From NCBI GenBank assembly GCA_965219935.1, contig CBDCOU010000003.1:3906001-3970000 (forward strand): a DNA stretch of 64,000 nt, written 5' to 3'. This document shows, one piece after another, positions 44,617 to 53,016 of this stretch (position 1 is its first letter; each line of letters starts with the position of its first letter). A model generated the notes under the pieces. That model ran no database searches, had not been told where the DNA came from, and was given only the letters and a program-made list of their open reading frames with translations. This DNA comes from Bin34 sp965219935 (GTDB lineage Bacteria > Chloroflexota > Anaerolineae > Caldilineales > Caldilineaceae). The translations under genes were made by a program, and so were the position numbers.

Positions 44617-46083
44617 CTAGCCCCGGTCACCGGAACCGTGTTCGCCACGGCCTTCACCACGGGCTCCGTGCTCACCGCCGCTTTCGCTACGGGAACTGTG
44701 TTCGCCGCCGCTTTCGCCACCGGCTTCGCCGGAGCCCACTTCAGCGTGGGGCACCCAGCCGTCGAACTGACCCGAGGCCGGCATGATGATGCCGAACATC
44801 TGGCCGGGTGCAATGTTCACCGGGCGCGTGGGGCCGAGTTCGATGCCATTCGACAGGTGGATCTCCACCCGTACCCGGTTCAGGATGCGGTTGGTGGTGT
44901 TCTCCACGATGCCGACAAAGGCGTTGTCCACAGGCCGGTAGGCCATGGTCAGCCGGGCTCCCTGGCGCACCTGGTCGAAGGTTTGGTTCAGGGTCAGGAG
45001 GTTGCCCGACCCTTCCTCCGAACTCTCGGAGCCTTCACTGCCCTCGCTGCCTTCGCTGCCACTTTCGCCACTGCCACCTTCAGCACCCTCGGTGCCCGTG
45101 TGGGCCACGGGGCCGGGGCCGCCGCAGTCGAATACTTCCATGTGGATGACGTAGCCGTCGAAGGCCACGCCGGCCAGGCTCGGCTCATTGGCCACCGCCA
45201 GGCTCGACGTCGCTTCCTGGCCCGGGTTCAGGTCGCCCATCGGATCCGGTCCCAGTTCGCCCACCGTCGCCGTGCCCGACTTCAGGTGCGGCTCGGCCTG
45301 CACGTAGCACAGCTGCTGCTGGGTCGTGTTCCGCACCGTGGTGTGGACGGTCTGGGTGGCCGCATCGTACCGGGCGGACACCGCCAGGCCACCGAGGACG
45401 CCGTTCCACGACTGGTCGAGCGGAATGACGGGGCTGGACATGGCGGCTTCCATGGCCGCCTCATTGGCGCCTTCGCCGCCGGGTCCGTGGCCTTCGCCGC
45501 CGGCCCCTTCGCTGCCGCCTTCACCGCCGCTTTCGCTGCCAGCGCCTTCGCCGGAGCCCACTTCGGCGTGGGGCACCCAGCCGTCAAACTGACCCGAGGC
45601 CGGCAGGACGATGTCGATCACCTGGCCGGGGGCCAGGTCGACCGGGGTCGTGGGCCCCAGTTCCACGCCGTTGGAGAGGTGGATTTCCACCCGCACCCGG
45701 GTCAGGGGGACATTGGTGGTGTTCTCGACCGTGCCGACAAAGGCGTTGCTGGCGGCGTCGTAGGCCATGATCAGCCGGGCGCCCAGGCGCACCTGGTCGA
45801 AGGTTTGGTCCAGTGTCAGGAGGTTGCCCGACCCTTCTTCCGAGCCTCCGCTTCCTTCACTGCCCTCGCTGCCGCTTTCGCCGCCGGCTCCGTGTTCTCC
45901 ACCTGAGCCTTCACTACTCTCGCTGGCCGGGCTTGCCACCCCGGCTCCATGTTCGCCCGTTCCCTGTGGCGGTACGACACAACCGCTAATGCCGGCTGTG
46001 GCCAGGACGATCATCAATGCCAGGAGCAGCGCAACCTTGCGCCGAGCTCGTGGACGCTTCACTCGCGGTTCGTATGTGTTCAT
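44617..46083 (-). CDS. Lipoprotein with three FxLyD-like domains joined by Gly/Ser/Glu/His-rich linkers
   Basis: This 488-residue protein has a twin-basic N-terminus, a hydrophobic segment and the lipobox ISGC. Three beta-rich domains follow. The first and third are near copies (LTLDQTFDQVRLGARL/LTLNQTFDQVRQGARL, then VENTTN, RVRVEIHLSNG, PASGQFDGWVPHAEVGSGE); the middle is a diverged relative with VRNTTQQQLCYVQAE. Linkers of 30-50 residues are repeats of GSEGS and GEHGAGG. VENTTN-type strands resemble FxLyD domains of surface proteins. Start 46083 has AAGGAG 6 bp upstream; the frame is open to 46134. The function is likely cell-surface structural. Confidence 0.8.
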   Translation of the reverse strand: MNTYEPRVKRPRARRKVALLLALMIVLATAGISGCVVPPQGTGEHGAGVASPASESSEGSGGEHGAGGESGSEGSEGSGGSEEGSGNLLTLDQTFDQVRLGARLIMAYDAASNAFVGTVENTTNVPLTRVRVEIHLSNGVELGPTTPVDLAPGQVIDIVLPASGQFDGWVPHAEVGSGEGAGSESGGEGGSEGAGGEGHGPGGEGANEAAMEAAMSSPVIPLDQSWNGVLGGLAVSARYDAATQTVHTTVRNTTQQQLCYVQAEPHLKSGTATVGELGPDPMGDLNPGQEATSSLAVANEPSLAGVAFDGYVIHMEVFDCGGPGPVAHTGTEGAEGGSGESGSEGSEGSEGSESSEEGSGNLLTLNQTFDQVRQGARLTMAYRPVDNAFVGIVENTTNRILNRVRVEIHLSNGIELGPTRPVNIAPGQMFGIIMPASGQFDGWVPHAEVGSGEAGGESGGEHSSRSESGGEHGARGEGRGEHGSGDRG

Positions 46084-46586
46084 CTCGATCTCCTTGCTGT
46101 TGGGGGGAGGCATGCCACCCCGGGTTCCATGCAAGTAGTGTTGGCGACCGATGTGAAGACTTTGTGCACAAACTGGTCAGGCATTGGGGAGAGTAGGAGG
46201 CTGGTCTTGGCAGGGGTATTGCCGGTTGAATTTGCATGCCTGTCATGGGTCTGTAGAAGTGGTGAACATGGCAAAGCTGAGGGGAATTGGTCATTGGAGG
46301 CAGAGTCTCCGGAATCCACCACCTTGGTTCCTGACGGAGTGGTTGGGAACGGGAAGCAGAACAGGTGGCACGGCGTTGCACCATGCGCTGATACCATCAT
46401 GTTGACGGTTGAAGTTGGCATGTCCAGGCAGGTTCGAGTAGCAGCCCTTTGTCCGGCAAATCTACAGAAAGCCCCGGATATCATCTCCGTCCGCGAGCCG
46501 GGGATGTTTCACCCGAGTGGAGTCCTGGCAACCTGCTACAGGTCTTCATCATTTGGAACAGTTGAGTGCGAGTAGAGGAAACCGGA
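46084..46586. other. Intergenic stretch without a supported gene
   Basis: About 500 bp between the divergent lipoprotein gene and the ATPase relic. Overlapping open frames on both strands lack SD sequences, domain motifs and GC-rich third positions. The promoter of the lipoprotein gene should lie here. Confidence 0.45.
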
Positions 46587-46888
46587 ATGCCCACCCTTGA
46601 CCGCGTCACCATTCGTGGAGTTAAGACCATCAAGGAGTTGTCCAACTTCGACTTGGGCCGCATCAATGTGCTCATAGGCGGCAACGGATCCGGCAAGAGC
46701 AACTTAAACTTGGGTTCTTCCATCTGATCAGCGAGTTCGATCCCTCCGACATCATCGTTACGGAGACCGAGGACGGAATGACTACTTTCAACCGGTTGGA
46801 CGAATCGCAACTGGGAGACTGGCTTGAAGAGTACAGTCTGGGCAATCTGTGGCTGATGAACCACCTTGGTGACAGGCGTGCGCGGTGA
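46587..46888 (+). pseudogene. Relic of an AAA ATPase related to the one at 39.3 kb (frameshift plus internal deletion)
   Basis: ATG 46587 opens PTLDRVTIRGVKTIKEL and INVLIGGNGSGKSN, a complete N-terminal strand and Walker A. Just after GKSN (about 46703) the reading shifts to a second frame, GFFHLISEF, which continues as DIIVTETEDGMTTFNRLD and LGDWLEEYSLGNLWLMNHLG up to TGA 46888. That end is the C-terminal tail seen in the intact ATPase (LDHWLESYQLGDVWRMGALG). Roughly 250-300 codons, including signature and Walker B, are missing. So it is a deleted copy that cannot hydrolyse ATP. Confidence 0.8.
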
Positions 46889-46995
46889 GAACCGTCGTTG
46901 TTCACGGCAACGGCCAGACCGTGGAGGATCTCAACGCCCTGTCCGGTTCGGTGGTGGGCAAAGGGACAGCGATGGCTGTTGGCGCCATTGGCTGA
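46885..46995 (+). pseudogene. N-terminal fragment of a DUF4276-like partner gene
   Basis: A GTG overlaps the ATPase relic's TGA (GTGA, 46885-46888) and encodes RTVVVHGNGQTVEDLNALSG, resembling the first strand and VEGQTEE-type motif of DUF4276 proteins. The frame ends after 36 codons at 46995. The overlap arrangement equals that of the intact pair, supporting a truncated second copy of the same two-gene unit. The short length limits certainty. Confidence 0.5.
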
Positions 46996-47075
46996 GGGCA
47001 ACCACTCCATGACCGGGAACGCCGCGGTACCGGCCGCAATCCAAGGCTGGCTTCGTTCGCGGCACCCTTACGGCG

Positions 47076-47726
47076 TCATGTGTCGTGCCCAGCAGTCATC
47101 TGCCGCACATTCTCCACCAGATCCGTTACCAGTTCTTCACCGATGCCACTGTGGCTGTAACCGTGGACTATGGCGTTTCTGTACTTCTGCACATGGGTCA
47201 GATGGCGATATTCCTTCCTGGACAGGATTCCGAGGAAAGTCGCCTGATTGAGAAGGTGTTTCGTGGTGGTGATGCCATTTCCCGGCTCTCCGTGTTCCCT
47301 GATCAACACCCTGAACGCAGCCTCGCAGGCCACCCAAGCAAGTAGGAAAGCGGCATCGGAATGGCCCGCAGCGAGCAGGTTTTCGGCTTCCTCAATCCGC
47401 TGGAGGATGTTTCCGCGTTCCAGCGGACGTTCACCTTCGGGCGCCTCGAGCTTCTCCGGCTGAGCCACCAGGAGCAACTCGAGACTCCATCCGGGTTTGG
47501 AGTCGATAATCTCGGCCAACTCACGGATTTTGGGATTCGCTGCCAGTGAAGACCGGGATTTGACCTCGACCACCTTTGTTTCGCCGTCTTTCCGGGCAAT
47601 CAGGTCGGCACGGTAGCCAGGCAGGAAATCAAGGGTTTCTTCCAGCGCAACCTCGTAGCCTTGGCCGCGATATTCGTCGGCCTTTTTGCACAGGAGAAAG
47701 TACTCGGCGTTGGTCGCTGTTTCCAT
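47076..47726 (-). CDS. PD-(D/E)XK nuclease (AHJR-like) fused to a HEPN domain
   Basis: This 216-residue protein has an N-terminal restriction-endonuclease-like domain (Asp 41 in YRADLIA; Glu 54-x-Lys 56 in VVEVKSR), like the REase_AHJR family, then a helical C-terminal domain. The latter ends KYRNAIVHG, where Arg 183-x4-His 188 is the HEPN ribonuclease motif. Start 47726 begins the recognisable domain; the frame is open to 47996, but the extra 90 codons have no supporting features. Such fusions occur in defence islands, and the neighbouring ATPase/TOPRIM relic fits that. Its target, DNA or RNA, is unknown. Confidence 0.78.
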   Translation of the reverse strand: METATNAEYFLLCKKADEYRGQGYEVALEETLDFLPGYRADLIARKDGETKVVEVKSRSSLAANPKIRELAEIIDSKPGWSLELLLVAQPEKLEAPEGERPLERGNILQRIEEAENLLAAGHSDAAFLLAWVACEAAFRVLIREHGEPGNGITTTKHLLNQATFLGILSRKEYRHLTHVQKYRNAIVHGYSHSGIGEELVTDLVENVRQMTAGHDT

Positions 47727-48123
47727 CAGAACGCTACTTTGAGGTTCAGTGCGTTGACGACGGAGAAACTGCTTTGCGTTGGTGAGACATTCACGCAAGC
47801 TCGGTGAGGGCTCATGGACCTGCAGGTTTGCTGTCCGGCCCCTCTTCCTGCATCCCGGGTCGAATATCTGGGATGCACTTGCACACACCTTGCCGATATC
47901 GACTGGCACCCCTTTGCAATTCCTCTTTCCACGCCCGCCGTTTGCTGTGACGGCGTGCTGGACGGGACACCGGAGGACCGTCGATGAAGAATTCAAATGG
48001 AAGCGTCAATCCTGCTCCTTCGTGGCCAGTTGCTGCCTGCGATGAACCCCGAGAGTGCCGCAACATCCCTGCAACCTCGAACTTCATTGACCAGCGCTGC
48101 CATATGGTTGAAACCCCATCGAA

Positions 48124-49455
48124 CTACGCCATGGCACTGACGAGCCAGGTCACGGTCTGAGGGAAGGCGATCACGATGACCAGCGCCAGCCCCTGCAGGG
48201 CCATGAACGGCAAGGCCCCCTTGTGGATGTCGATGACCTTCACCTCCTTGGGCGCGACCGTCTGGAGATAGAAGAGCGAGAAGCCCACCGGGGGCGAGAT
48301 GAAGGCCATGTTCAGGTTGATTGCCATCATCACCCCGAACCAAACCAGATCAACGCCCAGCGCATGCGCGGCGGGCACGAAGAGCGGCATGGCGATGAAG
48401 CTGATCTCGATGAACTCGAGGTTGATGCCGAGCAGGAAGATGGCAATGTTGGCCACGATGATGAAGCCCCAGAAGCCGCCCGGAAGTGATGTCAGGATGC
48501 CCTGAACGAAGTCCTGTCCGCCCAGCCGGTCGAAGACGAGGCCAAAGAAAGTCGAACAGAAGAGGATCATGATCACCAGCGCCGTGATGTTGGCCGTGGA
48601 GCGCGCGGCCTGCTTCAACACGTTCCAGTTCAGGGTCCGGTTCAACAGCGAGAGAACGCAGGCGCCGAACGCGCCTACGGCCCCGGCCTCGGTGGGAGTC
48701 GCCAGGCCGAAGAAGATGCTGCCCAGCACCGAGAATATCAACACCAGTGGCGGGACCACCGCGACGAAGGCACGGCGCACCAGGGCCCCGCCCTTGAGCG
48801 TGCGCGCCTCGGGTGGCAGGGGCGGTGCCAGTTCCGGCTTGATGAACGCCACCACCAGAACATAGACGGCGTACAGGCCGGCCAGGATCAGGCCGGGGAA
48901 CAGGGCGCCCAGGAACAAATCCCCCACACCCACCCCGATCTGGTCGCTCAGAACCACCAACACCAGGCTGGGTGGCAACAGCTGCGCCATCGTGCCCGAC
49001 GAGGTAATGATGCCGGTGGCCAGTTGGTGGTTGTAGCCGTAGCGCACCATGATCGGCAGGGAGAGCAGACCCATCACGATTACGGTCGCCGCCACCACGC
49101 CGGTGGCCGCGGCCAGCAATGTACCCACGATCACCACCGCCAAGGCCAAGCCTCCGGGAACCGGTCCCAGCAACTGCCCCACGGTGTCCAGGAGGCGCTC
49201 CGCCAAGCCGGACTTCTCGAAGATGGCCCCCATGAACACGAAGAAGATGATTGCCAGCAGCGTGAAGTCCGACATCGTGCCGAACCACCGGTTGGGCAGG
49301 AGGCGCAGCCAGCGGATGTCGAACACCCCCACCGCCAGGCCGATGACCAGGAAGAGGAAGGCGGTGCCGGCGAAGGAGTAGGCCACCGGGTACCCGTAGA
49401 TGATCAGTCCGAAGAAGACCACGAACATCACGATGGCAAGCCATTCAAACCCCAT
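48124..49455 (-). CDS. dctM: TRAP transporter large permease (DctM)
   Basis: This 443-residue membrane protein has about 12 segments. Signatures are FVFMGAIFEKSGLAERLL, ATGVVAATVIVMGLLSLP, the TPTEAGAVGAFGA motif and FISPPVGFSLFYLQ near the end, all typical of the DctM (TTT/ion transporter) family. It imports a dicarboxylate, sugar acid or other carboxylate, driven by Na+, together with the small permease 43 bp upstream. No DctP binding protein is in the window. Confidence 0.93.
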   Translation of the reverse strand: MGFEWLAIVMFVVFFGLIIYGYPVAYSFAGTAFLFLVIGLAVGVFDIRWLRLLPNRWFGTMSDFTLLAIIFFVFMGAIFEKSGLAERLLDTVGQLLGPVPGGLALAVVIVGTLLAAATGVVAATVIVMGLLSLPIMVRYGYNHQLATGIITSSGTMAQLLPPSLVLVVLSDQIGVGVGDLFLGALFPGLILAGLYAVYVLVVAFIKPELAPPLPPEARTLKGGALVRRAFVAVVPPLVLIFSVLGSIFFGLATPTEAGAVGAFGACVLSLLNRTLNWNVLKQAARSTANITALVIMILFCSTFFGLVFDRLGGQDFVQGILTSLPGGFWGFIIVANIAIFLLGINLEFIEISFIAMPLFVPAAHALGVDLVWFGVMMAINLNMAFISPPVGFSLFYLQTVAPKEVKVIDIHKGALPFMALQGLALVIVIAFPQTVTWLVSAMA

Positions 49456-49498
49456 GCGCTACCTTTCCTGTTGACTGTCCGAATGGTCCGTAACCGGC

Positions 49499-50173
49499 CT
49501 ACTCCAGGCGCAGGGGCGCTTCGGCCTCCTGCAGTTCCTCGCCTGCCACATCCTCGCCGTGGCGCAGAACGCGGAACAGTTTCGCCTGCTCGGCCAGCAC
49601 CTGCAGGGCCAGCAGGGCGAAGGCCAAAAGAATGAAGGATTTGATGGGAGCCCGGTTCAGGCCGTCCGGGTCCGGGGAAATCTCGCCGCAATAGGCTCCG
49701 CGCAAGTCCAGGAAGTCCACGAAGTACAGGATCAGCCGACCCGGTGCGGCCGGCTCATCCCCGGCGAAGCACCAATGACCGGAGGCATCAAGGCCCCAAC
49801 TGGTCAGCAGGGGATCCCAGGTCTCGATCACGCCGATGGCGCAGAACGGCAGGATCATGATCCAGTTGAGCCAGAAGTCCAGCTTGGCGCGTCGTTTGAG
49901 CGACCACTTGGAGTAGATGAAGTCCACGCGCACGTTGATCCCGTGCTGCATGATGTAGGCGAACCCGAGAAAGAACACCAGGGAGAAGAGGTACCACTGC
50001 AACTCGATGAAGCGGTTGGAGGAGAGCTGCAGTCCCAGGTAGCGACCAATGAAACGGGCTCCCACGTTGTAGACGCCAATCACGACCGTAATCAGGACGA
50101 GATAGACCGCGACCTCGCCCACGAAGTCGGAGATGGCGTCCACCGTCTTGGAAAAGCGTCGGGTGATGGGCAT
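49499..50173 (-). CDS. dctQ: TRAP transporter small permease (DctQ)
   Basis: This 224-residue protein has four membrane segments with the DctQ motif pattern YNVGARFIGRYLG, NRFIELQWYLFSLVFFLGFAY, and GINVRVDFIYSKWSLKRRAKLD. A 50-residue insertion between segments 3 and 4 is longer than in most DctQ proteins and resembles the mannitol/chloroaromatic-type subfamily. It is encoded directly before dctM on the minus strand. Confidence 0.87.
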   Translation of the reverse strand: MPITRRFSKTVDAISDFVGEVAVYLVLITVVIGVYNVGARFIGRYLGLQLSSNRFIELQWYLFSLVFFLGFAYIMQHGINVRVDFIYSKWSLKRRAKLDFWLNWIMILPFCAIGVIETWDPLLTSWGLDASGHWCFAGDEPAAPGRLILYFVDFLDLRGAYCGEISPDPDGLNRAPIKSFILLAFALLALQVLAEQAKLFRVLRHGEDVAGEELQEAEAPLRLE

Positions 50174-50409
50174 GGCAGGGGGAGTGGGGTAAACGAACTT
50201 CGCCGCCGATGTCTGTGGGGGCTTGGTGCCCGGCTCCGTGGATTTGTTCGCTTGGAGGAGCCGGATCGCTGGGTTCAGCCACCGGTGCCCCGGTGTAAGC
50301 CGGCAATGCCATTGTACTTGCCGGCGTGTTGCGCAGGCTATGCAGACGGATACACGGGTTTGCGACGTCCGGCACTATCTGCGGTATGCATGGTGGTTGC
50401 CAGGAGCCA

Positions 50410-50808
50410 TCACTCCCGCGCGTCCAGCCGGTTGAGGTTCCCGCTCCACCGGAGGATGCCGGCATCCGCAGTCAACAATCGGTGCCCTGCCAAGGCGGTA
50501 CTCACGATGATGCGGTCGGCAGGGTCGGCGTGAAAGTCGGGCAAGGCGTTGGCGCGGATGCCAATCTCCCCGTCGACGGGAATCTCCGCGAGGCCCTGCC
50601 CAAGCAGTTCTCGACGCCACAGCCCGACATCCTCCGTGAAGTCCAATCGGCCCTTGTTTCTGAGCATCGCCACTTCCCAAAATGTCATGGCGGATACAGC
50701 CAGCTCCTGGTCGCGAAGTGCGACATCCATCATCCGCCTGGCGCTCTTTCCCAGGTGGTAGTCACCGGTCCAAAGCCAGACAAGCACATGCGTGTCCAGA
50801 AGAATCAT
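50410..50808 (-). CDS. vapC: VapC-type PIN domain toxin
   Basis: This 132-residue PIN protein has LLDTHVLVWLWTGD, AVSAMTFWEVAML and ADPADRIIVSTALAGHRLLTAD, giving the acidic active-site residues Asp, Glu, Asp and Asp. This matches the PIN subgroup whose partners are Phd/YefM antitoxins. Its ATG overlaps the antitoxin stop (ATGA, 50805-50808). The open frame upstream to 51021 is antisense noise, since the antitoxin occupies it in another frame. Confidence 0.9.
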   Translation of the reverse strand: MILLDTHVLVWLWTGDYHLGKSARRMMDVALRDQELAVSAMTFWEVAMLRNKGRLDFTEDVGLWRRELLGQGLAEIPVDGEIGIRANALPDFHADPADRIIVSTALAGHRLLTADAGILRWSGNLNRLDARE

Positions 50809-51047
50809 GGATTCAGCACACTGTCCGGATTGGCCTCGGCCTGCCACTCGACATCGACGGGACTGATGATGTCGCCAACAATCTTCATCCGGTCGCGGCC
50901 GGCGCCGAACAGCGACTTGGGGGGATCCCGAAATGGTACGAGGCGGGAGACCGGCTTTCCGTGTTTGGTGATGACGATCTCGCTGCCCTCGTGCGCCACC
51001 TCGTCCATGAGTTGAAGGCACTTGGCTTTGAACTCCGACGCCTTCAT
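50805..51047 (-). CDS. Phd/YefM family antitoxin
   Basis: This 80-residue protein begins MKASEFKAKCLQLMDEVA and continues IVITKHGKPVSRLVPFR, the DNA-binding Phd/YefM fold; the acidic C-terminus binds the toxin. The start at 51047 fits the family; in-frame starts at 51083 and 51122 exist. It is coupled by ATGA to the PIN toxin downstream. A 20-bp palindrome lies just upstream of the longest frame (51123-51142), a natural autoregulation site. Confidence 0.85.
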   Translation of the reverse strand: MKASEFKAKCLQLMDEVAHEGSEIVITKHGKPVSRLVPFRDPPKSLFGAGRDRMKIVGDIISPVDVEWQAEANPDSVLNP

Positions 51048-51122
51048 GGTTCGAGTGCCACCTGAGTTGTTGCCGGATTCCATTGCACTGATTTTCCAGA
51101 CTGGCTTTGTGACAATAATCAT

Positions 51123-51142
51123 ACCATGGTCATGACCATGGT
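51123..51142. promoter_or_regulatory. 20-bp perfect palindrome, probable operator of the Phd-VapC operon
   Basis: ACCATGGTCATGACCATGGT is perfectly self-complementary and contains two overlapping ACCATGGT half-sites. On the minus strand TATGAT, a good -10 hexamer, directly follows it. Phd-type antitoxins repress their own operon through palindromes at this position. Confidence 0.6.
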
Positions 51143-51432
51143 CATTATGTGAATTTCACACCAACTCTTTTCCATGCCTGCCAACGGTGCGTTGAGGTTT
51201 CAGATGCCCGCGTCCTGCACATTGCTGTCCTGGTTCTTCCGGGCTGAGCGGTGCCGTCTCCAACACTCAATTGAGTCCATTGGTTGGGTGGATTCCACGT
51301 AGCGACCGGGCAGGTGTTTGACCTGTCGCAGACAAAGCCCTTCAGGGGCCTGAACACAGCGGTCGCATAGTGTGGCGAAACTGTGTCTTTGACAGTTTGG
51401 GTGAACGATCACCATTTTGAACTACGCAGGAG

Positions 51433-51912
51433 ATGTATCGAGTGCTCCTGGCCGACGCATCATCGTTGATTGTTCTCGCCAAGCTGCGGCGCTTGGAACT
51501 CCTGTACGATCTCTACGGCAAGGTGCTCATCGGTCCGGTCGTGAAAGCGGAAACCATTGAAGCCGGCCATGCCATCCGTGCCCGAGGGGTGGAACAGATC
51601 GAGAATGCCCGGGCGAGTGGTGGGCTGCAAATGGCGTGTCCCCGCTGGGGAACGCAGCTTCATGGAAGGCTTGGTGTGCCGCTCCCGGTTGGATCGGGGA
51701 GAGGCCGAGGCCATCGCATTTGCGAGCACGCGGGACCTGCGCTTGATCGTGGATGACAAGGAGGCATGAAGCGTGGCAGTGGCCGCCGGAGTCAAAATCG
51801 TGGGTACGGTGGGTGTGCTGCTCGAGGCCTGTCTGGGGCGTATCTTGATCTGGAAGAACTGGAGGCCGTACTCAGGACCTTGTCCAGGTGCTGTGGATTT
51901 CGCCAGCTGTAG
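51433..51912 (+). pseudogene. Broken DUF3368-type PIN toxin (two frameshifts and a nonsense codon)
   Basis: Frame 1 reads VLLADASSLIVLAKLRRLELL and LIGPVVKAETIEAGH, the DUF3368 N-terminus. Near 51640 the reading shifts to LDRGEAEAIAFASTRDLRLI and VDDKEA, where a TGA stands in place of the usual Arg codon. After AAGVKIVGTVGVLLEA, a second shift near 51830 leads to YLDLEELEAVLRTLS and the stop at 51912. Three independent lesions indicate decay, not a sequencing slip. The context of the TGA shows no SECIS-like hairpin. The UPF0175 gene follows. Confidence 0.8.
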
Positions 51913-51949
51913 TCGCTGAGATCTTGAGACTTGCGAGGGAGGCGAGGAT

Positions 51950-52279
51950 ATGAAGAAGGGGCAGATGGTAGGAGCGCGACTTCCCATGGGGCTGGTTCGT
52001 GAACTGGAATTCATCGAGGAAGTTGAGCAGGCTGACCGTTCGACCACTGTGCGCCGGCTGCTCGCGAAGGCGGTTCGGGAGTGGAAGCTCGAGCACTACG
52101 CACGGCAATACGGAGACGGGAAACTCACGATGGCGCGGGCGGCCCGAGATGCGGGCGTGTCCCTTTGGGAAATGATGGAATATATCCGGGGCAGAAAGGT
52201 CGCGGTGCAATACGATCTCGAAGATCTTCGACAGGATCTGGACACCATCTCCGAGAACGTCGCAGGTACACCGCGGTGA
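51950..52279 (+). CDS. UPF0175 family protein (antitoxin-like)
   Basis: This 109-residue protein has an N-terminal ribbon-helix-helix-like part (ARLPMGLVRELEFIEEVE, STTVRRLLAKAVREWK) and the UPF0175 helix-turn-helix block GKLTMARAARDAGVSLWEMMEYIRG. UPF0175 proteins usually pair with DUF3368 toxins; here the toxin gene lies upstream and is broken. An AG-rich leader (GAGGGAGGCGAGG) precedes the ATG. An orphaned antitoxin is the simplest reading. Confidence 0.82.
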   Translation: MKKGQMVGARLPMGLVRELEFIEEVEQADRSTTVRRLLAKAVREWKLEHYARQYGDGKLTMARAARDAGVSLWEMMEYIRGRKVAVQYDLEDLRQDLDTISENVAGTPR

Positions 52280-52433
52280 ATATGAATAGGATCCTGTCAC
52301 CGCACACAACAAGGTGATGACAAACTCTTGACAACCTGTGCCAGGACCCCGGCCCTGGATGGCAAGGTCTGGTGGTGTATTGAGCCGTACCTCACATACC
52401 TTGGGTTCAAGACCAACAGGGTTGAGTGTCGTC

Positions 52434-52880
52434 CTACAGAGTTACCATGGCGATTGACGATGCTGAATTCAGACAAACCATCAACACCAAACCGCAATAC
52501 AAGCCGGTTACCCCGGGAATGCCGGCCCAAGGCCAGCTGCCCGGCCGCATCCAGCGGCTGATCCGGCCCAACGCCAGCCACAACCAAAGAACACACAGTC
52601 CCAGTATCAGGGAGACCGGCACGACCGCCGCCAGAACTGTGGCCACCTTGGCATCGGCAGCTCCCAGCAGGCCCTCGCGCCACATCAGCCAGACGCAAAC
52701 CAGGACCAGGACAGCCAAACCCAAGCGGTCGGCACCACCCAGCCAGTGGGCCAGCGGCAAAGCTGCCAGGAACGGTGGCACCGTCCACAGGTTCATGACC
52801 CTCCGGTCCCGCCAGTCCTGTCGGGCGCAAGGCAAAAGCCACCAGATCAAGGTCGCCTGCAGCCAGAAGGGAAGTTCCAT
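52434..52880 (-). CDS. Type IV prepilin peptidase (A24 family, TadV/CpaA-like)
   Basis: This 148-residue integral membrane aspartyl protease is the short form, lacking an N-methylation domain. The catalytic aspartates are Asp 22 in QDWRDRRVMN and Asp 76 in GAADAKV, the latter replacing the usual GxGD by GAAD. Five to six membrane segments are visible. It would process Flp-type pilins for the Tad system. It lies 136 bp downstream of tadC, on the same strand, as the last recognised gene of the pilus operon. Confidence 0.82.
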   Translation of the reverse strand: MELPFWLQATLIWWLLPCARQDWRDRRVMNLWTVPPFLAALPLAHWLGGADRLGLAVLVLVCVWLMWREGLLGAADAKVATVLAAVVPVSLILGLCVLWLWLALGRISRWMRPGSWPWAGIPGVTGLYCGLVLMVCLNSASSIAMVTL

Positions 52881-53016
52881 CACGGCTTCAGGGGAATCCG
52901 AAACGGCATGCAGACCGCTCGCACCATACCCAGGCCACCCTGTGAACCTGGATGGTTCAAATTTGCTCCACCACGCACCGGGACAGCCGGCCGGCGATTG
53001 TTCGCTGGTGCGCCAC

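Noticed and set aside
51767..51769. TGA in the DUF3368 gene as a second selenocysteine codon
   Set aside because: The family has Arg at this position (CGA to TGA is a single change), the gene has two further frameshifts, and no hairpin follows.
52935..52980. tRNA-like 3' end (GGTTCAAATTTGCTCCACCA)
   Set aside because: No complementary 5' acceptor arm, D-arm or anticodon arm occurs 60-90 bases upstream; the region is an intergenic gap between tadC and the prepilin peptidase gene.
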